The position numbers and the translations under genes were made by a program. From Candidatus Collierbacteria bacterium (GTDB taxonomy: Bacteria > Patescibacteriota > Microgenomatia > UBA1400 > MFAQ01), in NCBI GenBank assembly GCA_903873735.1, contig CAIQPO010000009.1, forward strand, positions 1 to 16,026: DNA of 16,026 nucleotides. Reading direction: 5' to 3'. The notes beneath the pieces are model-generated. The model did not search any database and was not told the origin of the DNA. It saw nothing but the letters and a program-made list of their open reading frames with translations. Shown piece by piece: positions 1 through 6,824 of the stretch. The number at the start of each line of letters is the position of its first letter. Positions within the stretch are counted from its first letter, which is position 1.

Positions 1-2490
1 CTTAAAAGTTTCATGGTGAGCATCAAAATATCCTGAAAGTATTTCTTGTCCGTGCTTGAGCCTTGATTTGAAATCTGATTCATTGAGAATTTCTAGTCTT
101 AATGCAGCTTCAAAATCTTTAATAAGTATCGTTTTGTCTGGAGTTTGGTGATTGTTTATAGTTTGATAAAGCTTTTCTAGACTAGTATGGATTGCAGTAC
201 CGAAACACATTGGGGCAGCTTTGGCATGGGGTAGCCTGAAAAGATTGTCGAGCTTAAACTTGTATGGACATTCTAGATATGTGTTTAAGCCAGTGGGAGA
301 GAGCTTGTACTCCGAAATTTGTTTGGAAAGGTATTCGTTTTCTTTTGGGTCGGCTTCTTTTGGAGGAGGTGAAAGTAAAACACCTACCATCTCCGGGTCT
401 ATTGTTTGATACTTGGTATTTTCTAAGTAGTGTAAATAATCACTCGGGATTTCTGATAAGAACTGACTAGGAAAGGTTCTCTTGGCTGAGCTTGGATAAA
501 CTTTGGAGCCAGTGATGGTGACCTTGTTTCTAGCTCTTGTGAGGGCGACATAGAAAAGACGTCTTTCATCTGAATTTTTATCTTCTTTGCTGATGTCGGA
601 TAGAGGTAGGATACCAGGAGGTAGTTTGATGAGTTGTCTTTTTGGAGCGTTTCCCCAGTGGTAATCTGCAAACCGGTAGATAAACACAAAAGGCCACTCA
701 AGACCTTTGGCTGAATGAGCAGTGGTAAGGACTAGGGCATCTTGATTAAAGTCCATAGAATCGCTTTCGATTTTCAAACCGTTAGTCATCATTAGTTCGA
801 TTCCAGAAATGTAGTCTAGGTAGGTGCTTTCGGGATTTGATGAAGCAAAATTTTTAATATGTTCGAAGAGGGAGGTTATCTGATTTAGTCTAATGAGATT
901 GGTATTGTCTCTTAGAAGGTAGTTCAGCATGCCAGACTCGTGAATGACAGTCTGGAATAGCTCTGGGAGAGTCTGGTGGTGTGATTTTTGATTCCATGAA
1001 ATAAACTGACGAAAAACTTCGATAAGGCGGTCGTCTAACTCAGGATGATCGTGAAGAAGTAGGTCTGACAGAGATTGTTTGTTTTTACTTGCCTCACGAC
1101 TGGCTACCAAAACTGATAGCGGATTGATACCGAAATAGGGATAATTTAATACGGTAAAGAGGTCAATATCATCTACTATTCCTTGAAATTGAGAGATCAC
1201 CCGTAGAAGCTTTATGAATTGCCTGATAAAAGCCGACTCAAGAATGTTGGAGCCTCCGGTGATGGTAGTGGCCAAGCCATTTTGTCGCAAAACTTGATGG
1301 AGTTCTTGTAGATCCTTGTTGTCTCTTGCAATAATGGCGATTTCTTTAAGCTTATGACCTTTAGATAGGAGATGTTTTACTTCATCAACAATAAATTTAT
1401 CCTCTAGACTTGAGTGAGGAAATGAGGCGATAGATAGTGGGGAGTCTGGCATTTTTACGCCCGCTTTAAGAGATTCTTCTGACACTATTGCGGCAGATGC
1501 TTGAAGGATGGTGGAGGTGGAGCGATAGTTTGTATCAAGTCTGATTTCGGCAGCTTGAGGAAAGAGATGGCGAAACTCTAATACATTCTCTTTTGAGGCG
1601 CCCTGGAATCGATAGATTGATTGGTTTGGATCTCCTACTACAAACAAATTGGCTTGCTCACCCCAGTATGAAGCAAGTTGGAAAACTAACCGGTTTTGTG
1701 AAGAGTTGGTGTCTTGATATTCATCTACAAGAAAGTATTGGTATTGTTCTTGGAAGCCTTGGAGAAAAATTGAGTCTTGGGCAAACTCATTGGAGACGGA
1801 ATTTATCATATCTTCGTAGTCGTACCAACCTGCGGCTTTGAGCGCCTCCTGGTACTGCTCGTAGATTATGATTAGGTCTAAATTTTTGGTGATGATTTTT
1901 TCCTTTTCTGCCTTGGCTGTTTTTGAGAGATCGTTTTTTTCTAGTTCATATTCATCTTTGTAGACTGAAACTAGATTTGAGAGATCGGAGGTGGAAATAC
2001 CCTCACGCTTTAAAGAGGAGATGGTGCCGATAATTTCTTTTACATAATAGTAAGGGGCATTTAGAGGTTTTAATAGTGAAAACTCACCTTTATCAATGAT
2101 TTGGGTGATAAGTCTGAATCTTTCCAGATCGGAAATATTTTTGGCAATTCTTTGAGGGGCAAATTTCTCTGGATTTTCTTGGATGACGTCATTTGCAAGC
2201 GAGTGAAATGTGCCTATTTTGACTTTATATGCAGAAGAGCCTATGAGGTTTACCAGCCTCTGCTTCATTTCTTTGGCGGCAGCTTCAGTAAATGTGAGGG
2301 CGAGAATCGAGGATGGATCAGCGTCAGTTTGTTTGATTATGTTGGCGATTCTAAGTGTTAGCACCTGGGTTTTACCAGTGCCTGGTCCAGCCATCACAAT
2401 AACAGGACCCTCTATCGTATCTACTGCTTGTTTTTGTTTTTCGTTTAGCGAATTGTATGCTTCTTCAAAATTATCAGACGGCTTTGTCAT
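1..2490 (-). CDS. UvrD/Rep-type superfamily I DNA helicase with C-terminal RecB-like nuclease domain (3' end cut off)
   Basis: An ATP-driven 3'-5' DNA helicase likely to act in recombination or repair. I checked the frame by triplets from the ATG at 2490 to base 1 and found no stop, giving 830 residues with the C-terminus beyond the edge. Visible motifs are a Q-motif-like LNEKQKQAV (15-23), Walker A AGPGTGKT (34-41), motif II VDEYQDTN (255-262), motif V LTTAHSAKGLEW (about 608-622) and motif VI DERRLFYVALTRAR (641-654). From about 731 the protein reads SPTGLNTYLECPYKF and then FGTAIH (763-768). This is the usual opening of RecB/AddB-like PD-(D/E)XK domains; the catalytic D...ExK part lies off the window. 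It resembles AddA/AdnAB-like helicase-nucleases more than plain UvrD/PcrA. Its promoter lies 7 nt upstream with no ribosome site, just beyond the terminator of the phosphatase gene. Confidence 0.93.
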   Translation of the reverse strand, partial: MTKPSDNFEEAYNSLNEKQKQAVDTIEGPVIVMAGPGTGKTQVLTLRIANIIKQTDADPSSILALTFTEAAAKEMKQRLVNLIGSSAYKVKIGTFHSLANDVIQENPEKFAPQRIAKNISDLERFRLITQIIDKGEFSLLKPLNAPYYYVKEIIGTISSLKREGISTSDLSNLVSVYKDEYELEKNDLSKTAKAEKEKIITKNLDLIIIYEQYQEALKAAGWYDYEDMINSVSNEFAQDSIFLQGFQEQYQYFLVDEYQDTNSSQNRLVFQLASYWGEQANLFVVGDPNQSIYRFQGASKENVLEFRHLFPQAAEIRLDTNYRSTSTILQASAAIVSEESLKAGVKMPDSPLSIASFPHSSLEDKFIVDEVKHLLSKGHKLKEIAIIARDNKDLQELHQVLRQNGLATTITGGSNILESAFIRQFIKLLRVISQFQGIVDDIDLFTVLNYPYFGINPLSVLVASREASKNKQSLSDLLLHDHPELDDRLIEVFRQFISWNQKSHHQTLPELFQTVIHESGMLNYLLRDNTNLIRLNQITSLFEHIKNFASSNPESTYLDYISGIELMMTNGLKIESDSMDFNQDALVLTTAHSAKGLEWPFVFIYRFADYHWGNAPKRQLIKLPPGILPLSDISKEDKNSDERRLFYVALTRARNKVTITGSKVYPSSAKRTFPSQFLSEIPSDYLHYLENTKYQTIDPEMVGVLLSPPPKEADPKENEYLSKQISEYKLSPTGLNTYLECPYKFKLDNLFRLPHAKAAPMCFGTAIHTSLEKLYQTINNHQTPDKTILIKDFEAALRLEILNESDFKSRLKHGQEILSGYFDAHHETFK

Positions 2491-2497
2491 TGAGCTA

Positions 2498-2503
2498 ATT
2501 TTA
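2498..2503 (-). promoter_or_regulatory. -10 box (TAAAAT) of the helicase gene, leaderless type
   Basis: TAAAAT ends 7 nt before the ATG at 2490, so transcription should start at or next to the start codon. No Shine-Dalgarno fits in between, and I see no convincing -35. It lies just past the upstream gene's terminator, so the helicase probably has its own transcript. Confidence 0.5.
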
Positions 2504-2515
2504 GTGACTCGATCT

Positions 2516-2546
2516 CAAAAGAAAAAGCCCCTCGTTGAGGGGCTTT
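2516..2546 (-). terminator. Rho-independent terminator of the phosphatase gene
   Basis: A perfect 10-bp stem (AAAGCCCCTC / GAGGGGCTTT, 2524-2546) with a GTT loop is followed on the minus strand by TTTTTCTTTT. It begins about 7 nt after the phosphatase stop codon and separates that gene from the helicase. Confidence 0.9.
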
Positions 2547-2553
2547 GAGCTGG

Positions 2554-3507
2554 TCACTTGATAATGTGTGTGTCGAGTACTTCACCAGTGACACTGACGA
2601 AGGATATTTGAAGGTAGTCGGGATAGACATCTACAATGTTGAAGCCATGAGTCTTGTTGTTGCGATAGAGGCTGTAAGGACTGATGCTGGCAAAGTCGTA
2701 GACTCCACCTCCCCCGCCAATACCATTGACGATATACGTTAGTCCGTCTACTTCAAGTCTCTCATAGTAATGGCAGTGCCCTGAAAAAACTGCGTCTGCC
2801 CCCCAAACTTTGAAGGGCCACTGAACAGCTTGAATATCGCCGTATTTACAGGAGCTGAAGGGTGATTCGTGGAGGAATACAAGCTTGTAGGCAGCGGGTG
2901 ATTTTTCCATTGTAGTTTTCAGCCACTGGGCTTGTGAAGAGTCCTGAGTGCGACCATCTGGCTCCCGGTAGTCGGAGTCTAGGACAAAGACATGTACCAA
3001 GCCTCCTCCCAGCAAGACATCGTAATAACGTCTGTTTCCTGGCAGGTAGGAGAAGTATTGGCTGTGAGGCAGGGTATCGGCAGTATAGGAATTGGCAGCA
3101 GGGTACCCCCAGTCGTGATTTCCCAATGCAGGAAAAAAGGTGCCGGCGTCGATGAACTTACCGTAGTGGGCATATGTGTGGGTTGAGAAATCTACCATGT
3201 TGCCCGAGGGGTAGTTGTTGTCACCGGTAGTAATTACCGCTTCAGGGTTCCAGTTTGCTAGTTGGTTGGCTACTGATACTACTGGTCCGGTTGGATCTCC
3301 AAAGTCTCCAGTGACTGCAAGTCTGATTTTTTGAGCAGGCTGGGGATTGCTTGGAGTGGTGATGGAATTTTGCTGATTGGGTGCCTTAGTAGGAACAATC
3401 ACAACCTCCAGAACCTTTGGAGGGTTTTGGGATTGTGGAGTGATTAAATATTTGTATCCAGCAAACAAAATGAGGAAAAATATAAAGACAAAGAAAACCT
3501 TCTTCAA
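2554..3507 (-). CDS. Membrane-anchored purple-acid-phosphatase-like metallophosphoesterase
   Basis: 317 aa. One N-terminal hydrophobic helix (about 4-20) without a lipobox cysteine is followed by a Pro/Gln/Thr-rich linker (about 25-60), so the catalytic domain should sit outside the membrane. The five metal-binding blocks of purple acid phosphatases are all present in order: GDFGD (67-71), GDNNY (95-99, including the Tyr that gives these enzymes their colour), GNHD (129-132), LHES (212-215) and GHCHYYER (243-250). This predicts a dinuclear-metal phosphomonoesterase, perhaps scavenging phosphate from external substrates; the substrate is unknown. The start is TTG, chosen because AGGAGG lies 5 nt upstream and MKK plus a hydrophobic helix follows. 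The gene is more GC-rich than its neighbours (31-34 G/C in two 60-nt stretches counted) and has its own terminator. Confidence 0.9.
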   Translation of the reverse strand: MKKVFFVFIFFLILFAGYKYLITPQSQNPPKVLEVVIVPTKAPNQQNSITTPSNPQPAQKIRLAVTGDFGDPTGPVVSVANQLANWNPEAVITTGDNNYPSGNMVDFSTHTYAHYGKFIDAGTFFPALGNHDWGYPAANSYTADTLPHSQYFSYLPGNRRYYDVLLGGGLVHVFVLDSDYREPDGRTQDSSQAQWLKTTMEKSPAAYKLVFLHESPFSSCKYGDIQAVQWPFKVWGADAVFSGHCHYYERLEVDGLTYIVNGIGGGGGVYDFASISPYSLYRNNKTHGFNIVDVYPDYLQISFVSVTGEVLDTHIIK

Positions 3508-3512
3508 AGTAA

Positions 3513-3518
3513 CCTCCT
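3513..3518 (-). promoter_or_regulatory. Shine-Dalgarno AGGAGG that fixes a TTG start
   Basis: A perfect AGGAGG lies 5 nt before the TTG at 3507. It supports the non-ATG start of the phosphatase, since no nearby ATG in frame is equally well placed. Confidence 0.85.
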
Positions 3519-3538
3519 GTGGTTTAATGTGCCTGTAT

Positions 3539-3544
3539 ATTATA
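3539..3544 (-). promoter_or_regulatory. Possible -10 box (TATAAT) of the phosphatase gene
   Basis: A consensus TATAAT on the minus strand would give a leader of about 24 nt that includes the AGGAGG. No recognisable -35 lies 16-18 nt upstream, and the surroundings are very AT-rich, so a chance match is possible. Confidence 0.4.
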
Positions 3545-3556
3545 CAAATAATTAAA

Positions 3557-4981
3557 TTATAAGGCTAGTCCAGCAGAAACCGAGGTGAATGGATCAAATT
3601 CGGTAACCTTATCTCTCGAAAAAATATCATAAAGCATGTTTTCAAAGACAGGAATAAGAGATGATCCGCCTGTACGCACCACCATGTCTATCTGCCCTGG
3701 CTCAAGTTTACCCTTTTTAAGTGTGCGCAAAACACAATCTCTTACAGCCTCAACCCTAGGATCGATAAGGGTTTCAAATTCTTTTTTGGTGATTTGCTCG
3801 TTGATGCGGATTGGACCATCTTCAAAAAAGATATTTGCTGTTTCTTGATAGGTGAGATCTTTTTTGGCTTTTTCAATGGCTTCGTAGATTTCAAAACCTA
3901 GATTTTTTTGAATTAAATGAAGAAGTCTGTCGACCGCTGGCAAATCGGAGTTGTTGTACTTGATGTCACCGGTAAGAAAACCAATATCTTCTGGATTGTT
4001 TAGATTTGGGATTCCATACCAAGATCTTAGGGCAGTGATGATATGCCCTGGCATGTGGATTTGCTTGTCTCCGAAGGTAACTTCGGTGCCGAAGTACTTG
4101 CCAAGTTTGTGATAAAAAATGTCTGAGTTCAGGAGGTCGCCTCCAATATACACTCCGTCGGTAGCAATGACTCTAAAACCATCTGAGTTGTCCATGATGG
4201 TAGTGTCGAAGGTACCACCGCCAAAGTCGAAAACGAGAATCTTTTGTCCTTTGGTGGGGTATTTGGATAAATAGTACTTGGCAGCTCCGATAGGTTCAAA
4301 CTCAAAAGATACATTCTTGAAACCAGCCTCCTTGATGGCACTCTCTAGTCGATCCTGGGCTGCCTTATCTTTAGCCGGGTCGAGGGAAAAAAACACTGGT
4401 CTACCACAGACTACTGAGTTTACTTCCTTACCTATCTGGGCATCAGCTTTAGCTTTTATGTTTCGTACTAGCTCACCTATCATTTCTTCCAGCCTGTAAT
4501 AGCTTCCAAAGACGGTGTTTCCTTTGTAAGACTCCGATTTGAGTGCCGTCTTCAGGGCGTGAAAAAGCCTGCCAGTACCGTAATCGATTTCTTCGTAATA
4601 ATCTGGAATATCGCCTGTTACCTGCTTGCCACTTGGGGTGACATAGAGAATTACATTTATGGATTTACCGGTATAGATTTTTCTTCTAACCCCCGGATGG
4701 CGAGAAGTGTTATCGGAAAGGTAAGCATCAACAGCCTCTTTTCCGATTAATGTTTTGGTATCACCTTCGTAGGAAATCTGCGAAGCATAGAAAGTGTTTG
4801 ATTCCAGCTGTTCTTTGGTAACTTTGTTTGAGATGACTAGTTTTCTTGGGTAAAAATACAGACTCGATCTTACTACCCCTGGATTTGAAGCCTTCATGTC
4901 TATAGGAAGAAGAGTAGAAACTCCATTTTCTACCAGACTTATAGAGGAATTTGTGGTGCCAAAATCTAGACCATATTTCAT
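3557..4981 (-). CDS. YegD-like Hsp70 family protein without a substrate-binding domain
   Basis: 474 aa from the ATG at 4981. An in-frame TTG at 4996 would add five residues, but Hsp70s usually start directly at this point (MKYGLDFGTTNS), so I prefer the ATG. The actin-like ATPase fold is complete: phosphate-1 DFGTTNSS (6-13), phosphate-2 VFDFGGGTFDT (250-260) and the adenosine site VRTGGSSLIP (435-444). The protein ends right after the ATPase domain, so the peptide-binding beta-sandwich and lid of DnaK are missing, as in E. coli YegD (about 450 aa). It may act as a stand-alone chaperone-like ATPase; its clients are unknown. An inserted stretch (about 60-150) contains basic segments. The gene is divergent from the zinc-ribbon/GIN gene. 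No Shine-Dalgarno is visible. Confidence 0.88.
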   Translation of the reverse strand: MKYGLDFGTTNSSISLVENGVSTLLPIDMKASNPGVVRSSLYFYPRKLVISNKVTKEQLESNTFYASQISYEGDTKTLIGKEAVDAYLSDNTSRHPGVRRKIYTGKSINVILYVTPSGKQVTGDIPDYYEEIDYGTGRLFHALKTALKSESYKGNTVFGSYYRLEEMIGELVRNIKAKADAQIGKEVNSVVCGRPVFFSLDPAKDKAAQDRLESAIKEAGFKNVSFEFEPIGAAKYYLSKYPTKGQKILVFDFGGGTFDTTIMDNSDGFRVIATDGVYIGGDLLNSDIFYHKLGKYFGTEVTFGDKQIHMPGHIITALRSWYGIPNLNNPEDIGFLTGDIKYNNSDLPAVDRLLHLIQKNLGFEIYEAIEKAKKDLTYQETANIFFEDGPIRINEQITKKEFETLIDPRVEAVRDCVLRTLKKGKLEPGQIDMVVRTGGSSLIPVFENMLYDIFSRDKVTEFDPFTSVSAGLAL

Positions 4982-5018
4982 ACACTTTGGACGCAAAAAT
5001 TAATTGGGGAACAAAAAT

Positions 5019-5047
5019 ATTATTACAGGTGATTTTATCTATGGCAA
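5019..5047 (-). promoter_or_regulatory. Candidate promoter of the Hsp70-like gene
   Basis: TTGCCA (5042-5047, five of six matches to the -35 consensus) and AATAAT (5019-5024) are separated by 17 nt on the minus strand. The predicted leader is about 30 nt with no ribosome site. Overlapping TAATAA or TAATAT boxes at other spacings are also possible. Confidence 0.45.
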
Positions 5048-5059
5048 GAGCCAGTTTAG

Positions 5060-5088
5060 TTGATTTTACTATAGGTTTATGATATACT
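5060..5088 (+). promoter_or_regulatory. Strong sigma70-type promoter of the zinc-ribbon/GIN gene
   Basis: TTGATT (5060-5065), a 17-nt spacer, and TATACT (5083-5088) preceded by TGA form an extended -10 (TGnTATACT). The predicted start is near 5095, giving a leader of about 49 nt. This is the best complete promoter in the window. Confidence 0.75.
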
Positions 5089-5132
5089 TTGCGAGTTCAT
5101 TAACTATCCAATATCTTTAGAATCTCGAGCAA

Positions 5133-5137
5133 AGGAG
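5133..5137 (+). promoter_or_regulatory. Shine-Dalgarno AGGAG of the zinc-ribbon/GIN gene
   Basis: AGGAG lies 6 nt before the ATG at 5144, in ideal position, and supports that start. The CxxC motif begins at residue 3, so a later start would break the zinc ribbon. Confidence 0.85.
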
Positions 5138-5143
5138 TCGACT

Positions 5144-5995
5144 ATGTTTTGTACAAGCTGCGGCGCTGATGTCAGTGGTCTGAATTATTGTGGTAAATGC
5201 GGGGCTAAGGTGAAGATTGAGTTACCCGCCACACCCGACCTGGATTTGGTGCTTGTGGGCAATCAACTGACCATCGGTCCGGTATATGCCTGCATCAAAA
5301 TCCTGCCACACAATGAGCAAACTGTCCGAGTGTTGGTGGCCGGCGATGAGGAGGCTAAGTCTGGAATTCAATTTACTACCAGGGATGGCTCTCCTTTCCT
5401 TTCCGAGAAAATCCCAGGCGTGACTTTCCGGCGCTACAACGAGGTGGAGTTTTATGATGACGGCAGTGTGACAATTAACGGTGTTTTCCTACCGCTTCAA
5501 AAACGGCTGGATATCACCATTTACCTGCCCACCAACGCAGCGCTGGCGATCGAAGATCTGTGCCTGGCAAAACTGATCGAAATGGGTGATTTTTCCAATT
5601 TCACCTTGTCAATGTCCGGTGCCACTGATGTGACTGCCGGCAACTTCAACTTCTTGAGCGCTCGCATGTCTGGGTCAGGCAACCTGAAACTTGGCGAGTC
5701 GCGATCGTCCATGTCTGTGTCGATTGCCGGAAGCGGTGATGTGAAAGGCGCAAAGGTAAATGGAGATTTCCTGGAAATTCAGATTGCCGGAAGCGGTGAT
5801 GTGAAGATTCGGGGCGGAAGCGTCAACCGGGTGAGCGTGAGTATCGCTGGATCAGGTGACGTATCCCTGTCGATGTCTGCCAGATCATCAAGCTTTTCCA
5901 TCATGGGTTCTGGCGATATCAGCCTGGATCACTCCGATACAAAGCCGGTCAAGAGCATCATGGGCTCTGGAGATATTGAAGTAGGAAACTGGTAA
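5144..5995 (+). CDS. Zinc ribbon fused to a GIN/DUF2807-like beta-solenoid protein
   Basis: 283 aa. Residues 3-19 form a CxxC-9-CxxC zinc ribbon (C3, C6, C16, C19). After a middle region (about 30-130) comes a repeat domain with seven rungs: MSGATDV (157), MSGSGNL (175), IAGSGDV (194, 214, 234) and IMGSGDI (253, 272), spaced 18-20 residues. This GSGD ladder is typical of DUF2807 (GIN), a right-handed beta-solenoid described mainly in exported bacterial proteins. Here there is no signal peptide or membrane helix, so a cytoplasmic location is inferred, which is unusual. The function is unknown. The gene stands alone with a strong promoter, AGGAG and a terminator, and is richer in GC than its neighbours (28-33 G/C per 60 nt in three stretches), which may mean transfer or high expression. 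It is divergent from the Hsp70-like gene. Confidence 0.82.
   Translation: MFCTSCGADVSGLNYCGKCGAKVKIELPATPDLDLVLVGNQLTIGPVYACIKILPHNEQTVRVLVAGDEEAKSGIQFTTRDGSPFLSEKIPGVTFRRYNEVEFYDDGSVTINGVFLPLQKRLDITIYLPTNAALAIEDLCLAKLIEMGDFSNFTLSMSGATDVTAGNFNFLSARMSGSGNLKLGESRSSMSVSIAGSGDVKGAKVNGDFLEIQIAGSGDVKIRGGSVNRVSVSIAGSGDVSLSMSARSSSFSIMGSGDISLDHSDTKPVKSIMGSGDIEVGNW
5722..5805 (+). repeat. Perfect 24-bp direct repeat, 60-bp period, inside the GIN domain
   Basis: Bases 5722-5745 and 5782-5805 are identical over 24 nt and encode IAGSGDV rungs at residues 194 and 214. More diverged copies follow near 5842, 5899 and 5956. Identity at the third codon positions suggests a recent rung duplication or gene conversion. 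Confidence 0.85.
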
Positions 5996-6001
5996 GAAAC
6001 C

Positions 6002-6028
6002 AACCGAGGCTTAAGCCTCGGTTTTTTT
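6002..6028 (+). terminator. Rho-independent terminator of the zinc-ribbon/GIN gene
   Basis: AACCGAGGCTTAAGCCTCGGTT is an uninterrupted 22-nt palindrome (described here as an 11-bp arm pair, 6002-6023) running into seven T (6022-6028). It begins 6 nt after the stop codon. Confidence 0.92.
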
Positions 6029-6046
6029 ATGGTTTTTCGGTAAGGT

Positions 6047-6052
6047 TATAAT
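6047..6052 (+). promoter_or_regulatory. -10 box (TATAAT) of the RlmB-like gene, leaderless type
   Basis: A consensus TATAAT ends 6 nt before the ATG at 6059, so the mRNA should begin at the start codon itself. No Shine-Dalgarno is present. The -35 position falls in the T-tract of the preceding terminator and is not recognisable. Confidence 0.6.
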
Positions 6053-6058
6053 TCAACT

Positions 6059-6808
6059 ATGGCTAAAGCAGTAAATGAGGTACAAATTGAAGGTAGAAAT
6101 ACAGTATTCGATTCATTGAATTCTGGACTTGAGGTAAGTGGGGTGAAAATATCTGCAAATGTATTATCGGATAGTAGGGTAAAGGAAATAATAAAAATAG
6201 CTAATTCCAAAAAGATAAAGGTCATGACTGTCAGACAAGAGGAAATTGACAGAGAGAGCGAGAGCTTTGGGGCTCAGGGGGTGTTGGCTTTCATGAAGCT
6301 TCCAGAAGAAAGGACACTCGAGCAGATAATAAATTCAAAGAGAAAGGTCACTATTTTGCTTCTGAATCATATTGATTATGAGCAGAATTTGGGAGCTATC
6401 ATGAGAACCGCCTGGGCAGCAGGTGTGGATGCAATTATTGCCTCGCCCAATGGAGTCCATGAAATTACAAGCATGGTGGCAAAAGTGTCTATGGGTGGAG
6501 CAGCATATGTCCCTCTAATCGGCATGAGTCTATTCCAAGCAATTGATACTTTAAAGAGAAATGCAATTCGAGTGGTAGGTGTGGAAGTGGGTATGGGTGA
6601 AAGTTTGTGGGACACAGAACTAACCGGCTCGGTAGCACTAGTGATGGGTGGCGAGTCAGTGGGGTTGTCGGAGCCACTCATTAAGGCGTGCGACTCAATG
6701 CTCCACATACCAATGGTGAGTGGAATAGCGTCTTTGAATGTAAGTGTGGCAACGGCATTGGTTATGTTTGAAAAGAATCGGCAAGAGCAAAAAAAAGACC
6801 CGCGCTAG
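6059..6808 (+). CDS. rlmB: RlmB-like SpoU/TrmH family 2'-O-ribose methyltransferase
   Basis: 249 aa, normal length for the family. It transfers a methyl group from SAM to a ribose 2'-OH; RlmB modifies 23S rRNA G2251. The N-terminal EGRNTVFDSL (11-20) and AQGVLAF (72-78) match the SpoU substrate-binding domain. The C-terminal SPOUT knot shows all three motifs: NLGAIMRTA (110-118, with N110 and R116), VMGGESVGLS (195-204, E199) and IPMVSGIASLNVSVATAL (217-234, with S225 and N227). These fold into the trefoil-knot SAM site, usually in a dimer. The exact target among 23S rRNA or tRNA sites is not proven by sequence. The last codons and the stop lie inside the terminator hairpin of the opposing 113-aa gene. 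Expression is probably leaderless. Confidence 0.88.
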   Translation: MAKAVNEVQIEGRNTVFDSLNSGLEVSGVKISANVLSDSRVKEIIKIANSKKIKVMTVRQEEIDRESESFGAQGVLAFMKLPEERTLEQIINSKRKVTILLLNHIDYEQNLGAIMRTAWAAGVDAIIASPNGVHEITSMVAKVSMGGAAYVPLIGMSLFQAIDTLKRNAIRVVGVEVGMGESLWDTELTGSVALVMGGESVGLSEPLIKACDSMLHIPMVSGIASLNVSVATALVMFEKNRQEQKKDPR

Positions 6809-6815
6809 GCGGGTC
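6789..6815 (-). terminator. Rho-independent terminator of the 113-aa orphan, embedded in the rlmB-like 3' end
   Basis: A GACCCGC/GCGGGTC stem (6797-6803, 6809-6815) with a 5-nt loop is followed on the minus strand by eight T. The plus strand has no T-tract after the stem, so it serves the minus-strand gene. The TAG stop of the convergent methyltransferase gene (6806-6808) falls in the loop. Confidence 0.85.
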
Positions 6816-6824
6816 GGGTGTGAA

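Noticed and set aside
2210..2548. A 112-aa plus-strand frame within the helicase region.
   Set aside because: It is antisense to the conserved Walker A region, whose minus-strand reading is clearly helicase.
5125..5143. CTCGAG and GTCGAC, which look like XhoI and SalI cloning sites, flank the ribosome site before the zinc-ribbon gene.
   Set aside because: Such hexamers arise by chance, no vector sequence surrounds them, and the promoter, gene and terminator form a natural unit.
4982..5143. A possible small RNA or riboswitch in the longest intergenic gap.
   Set aside because: I see only two divergent promoters and a 49-nt leader; no conserved riboswitch-like pairing or terminator/antiterminator is apparent by eye.
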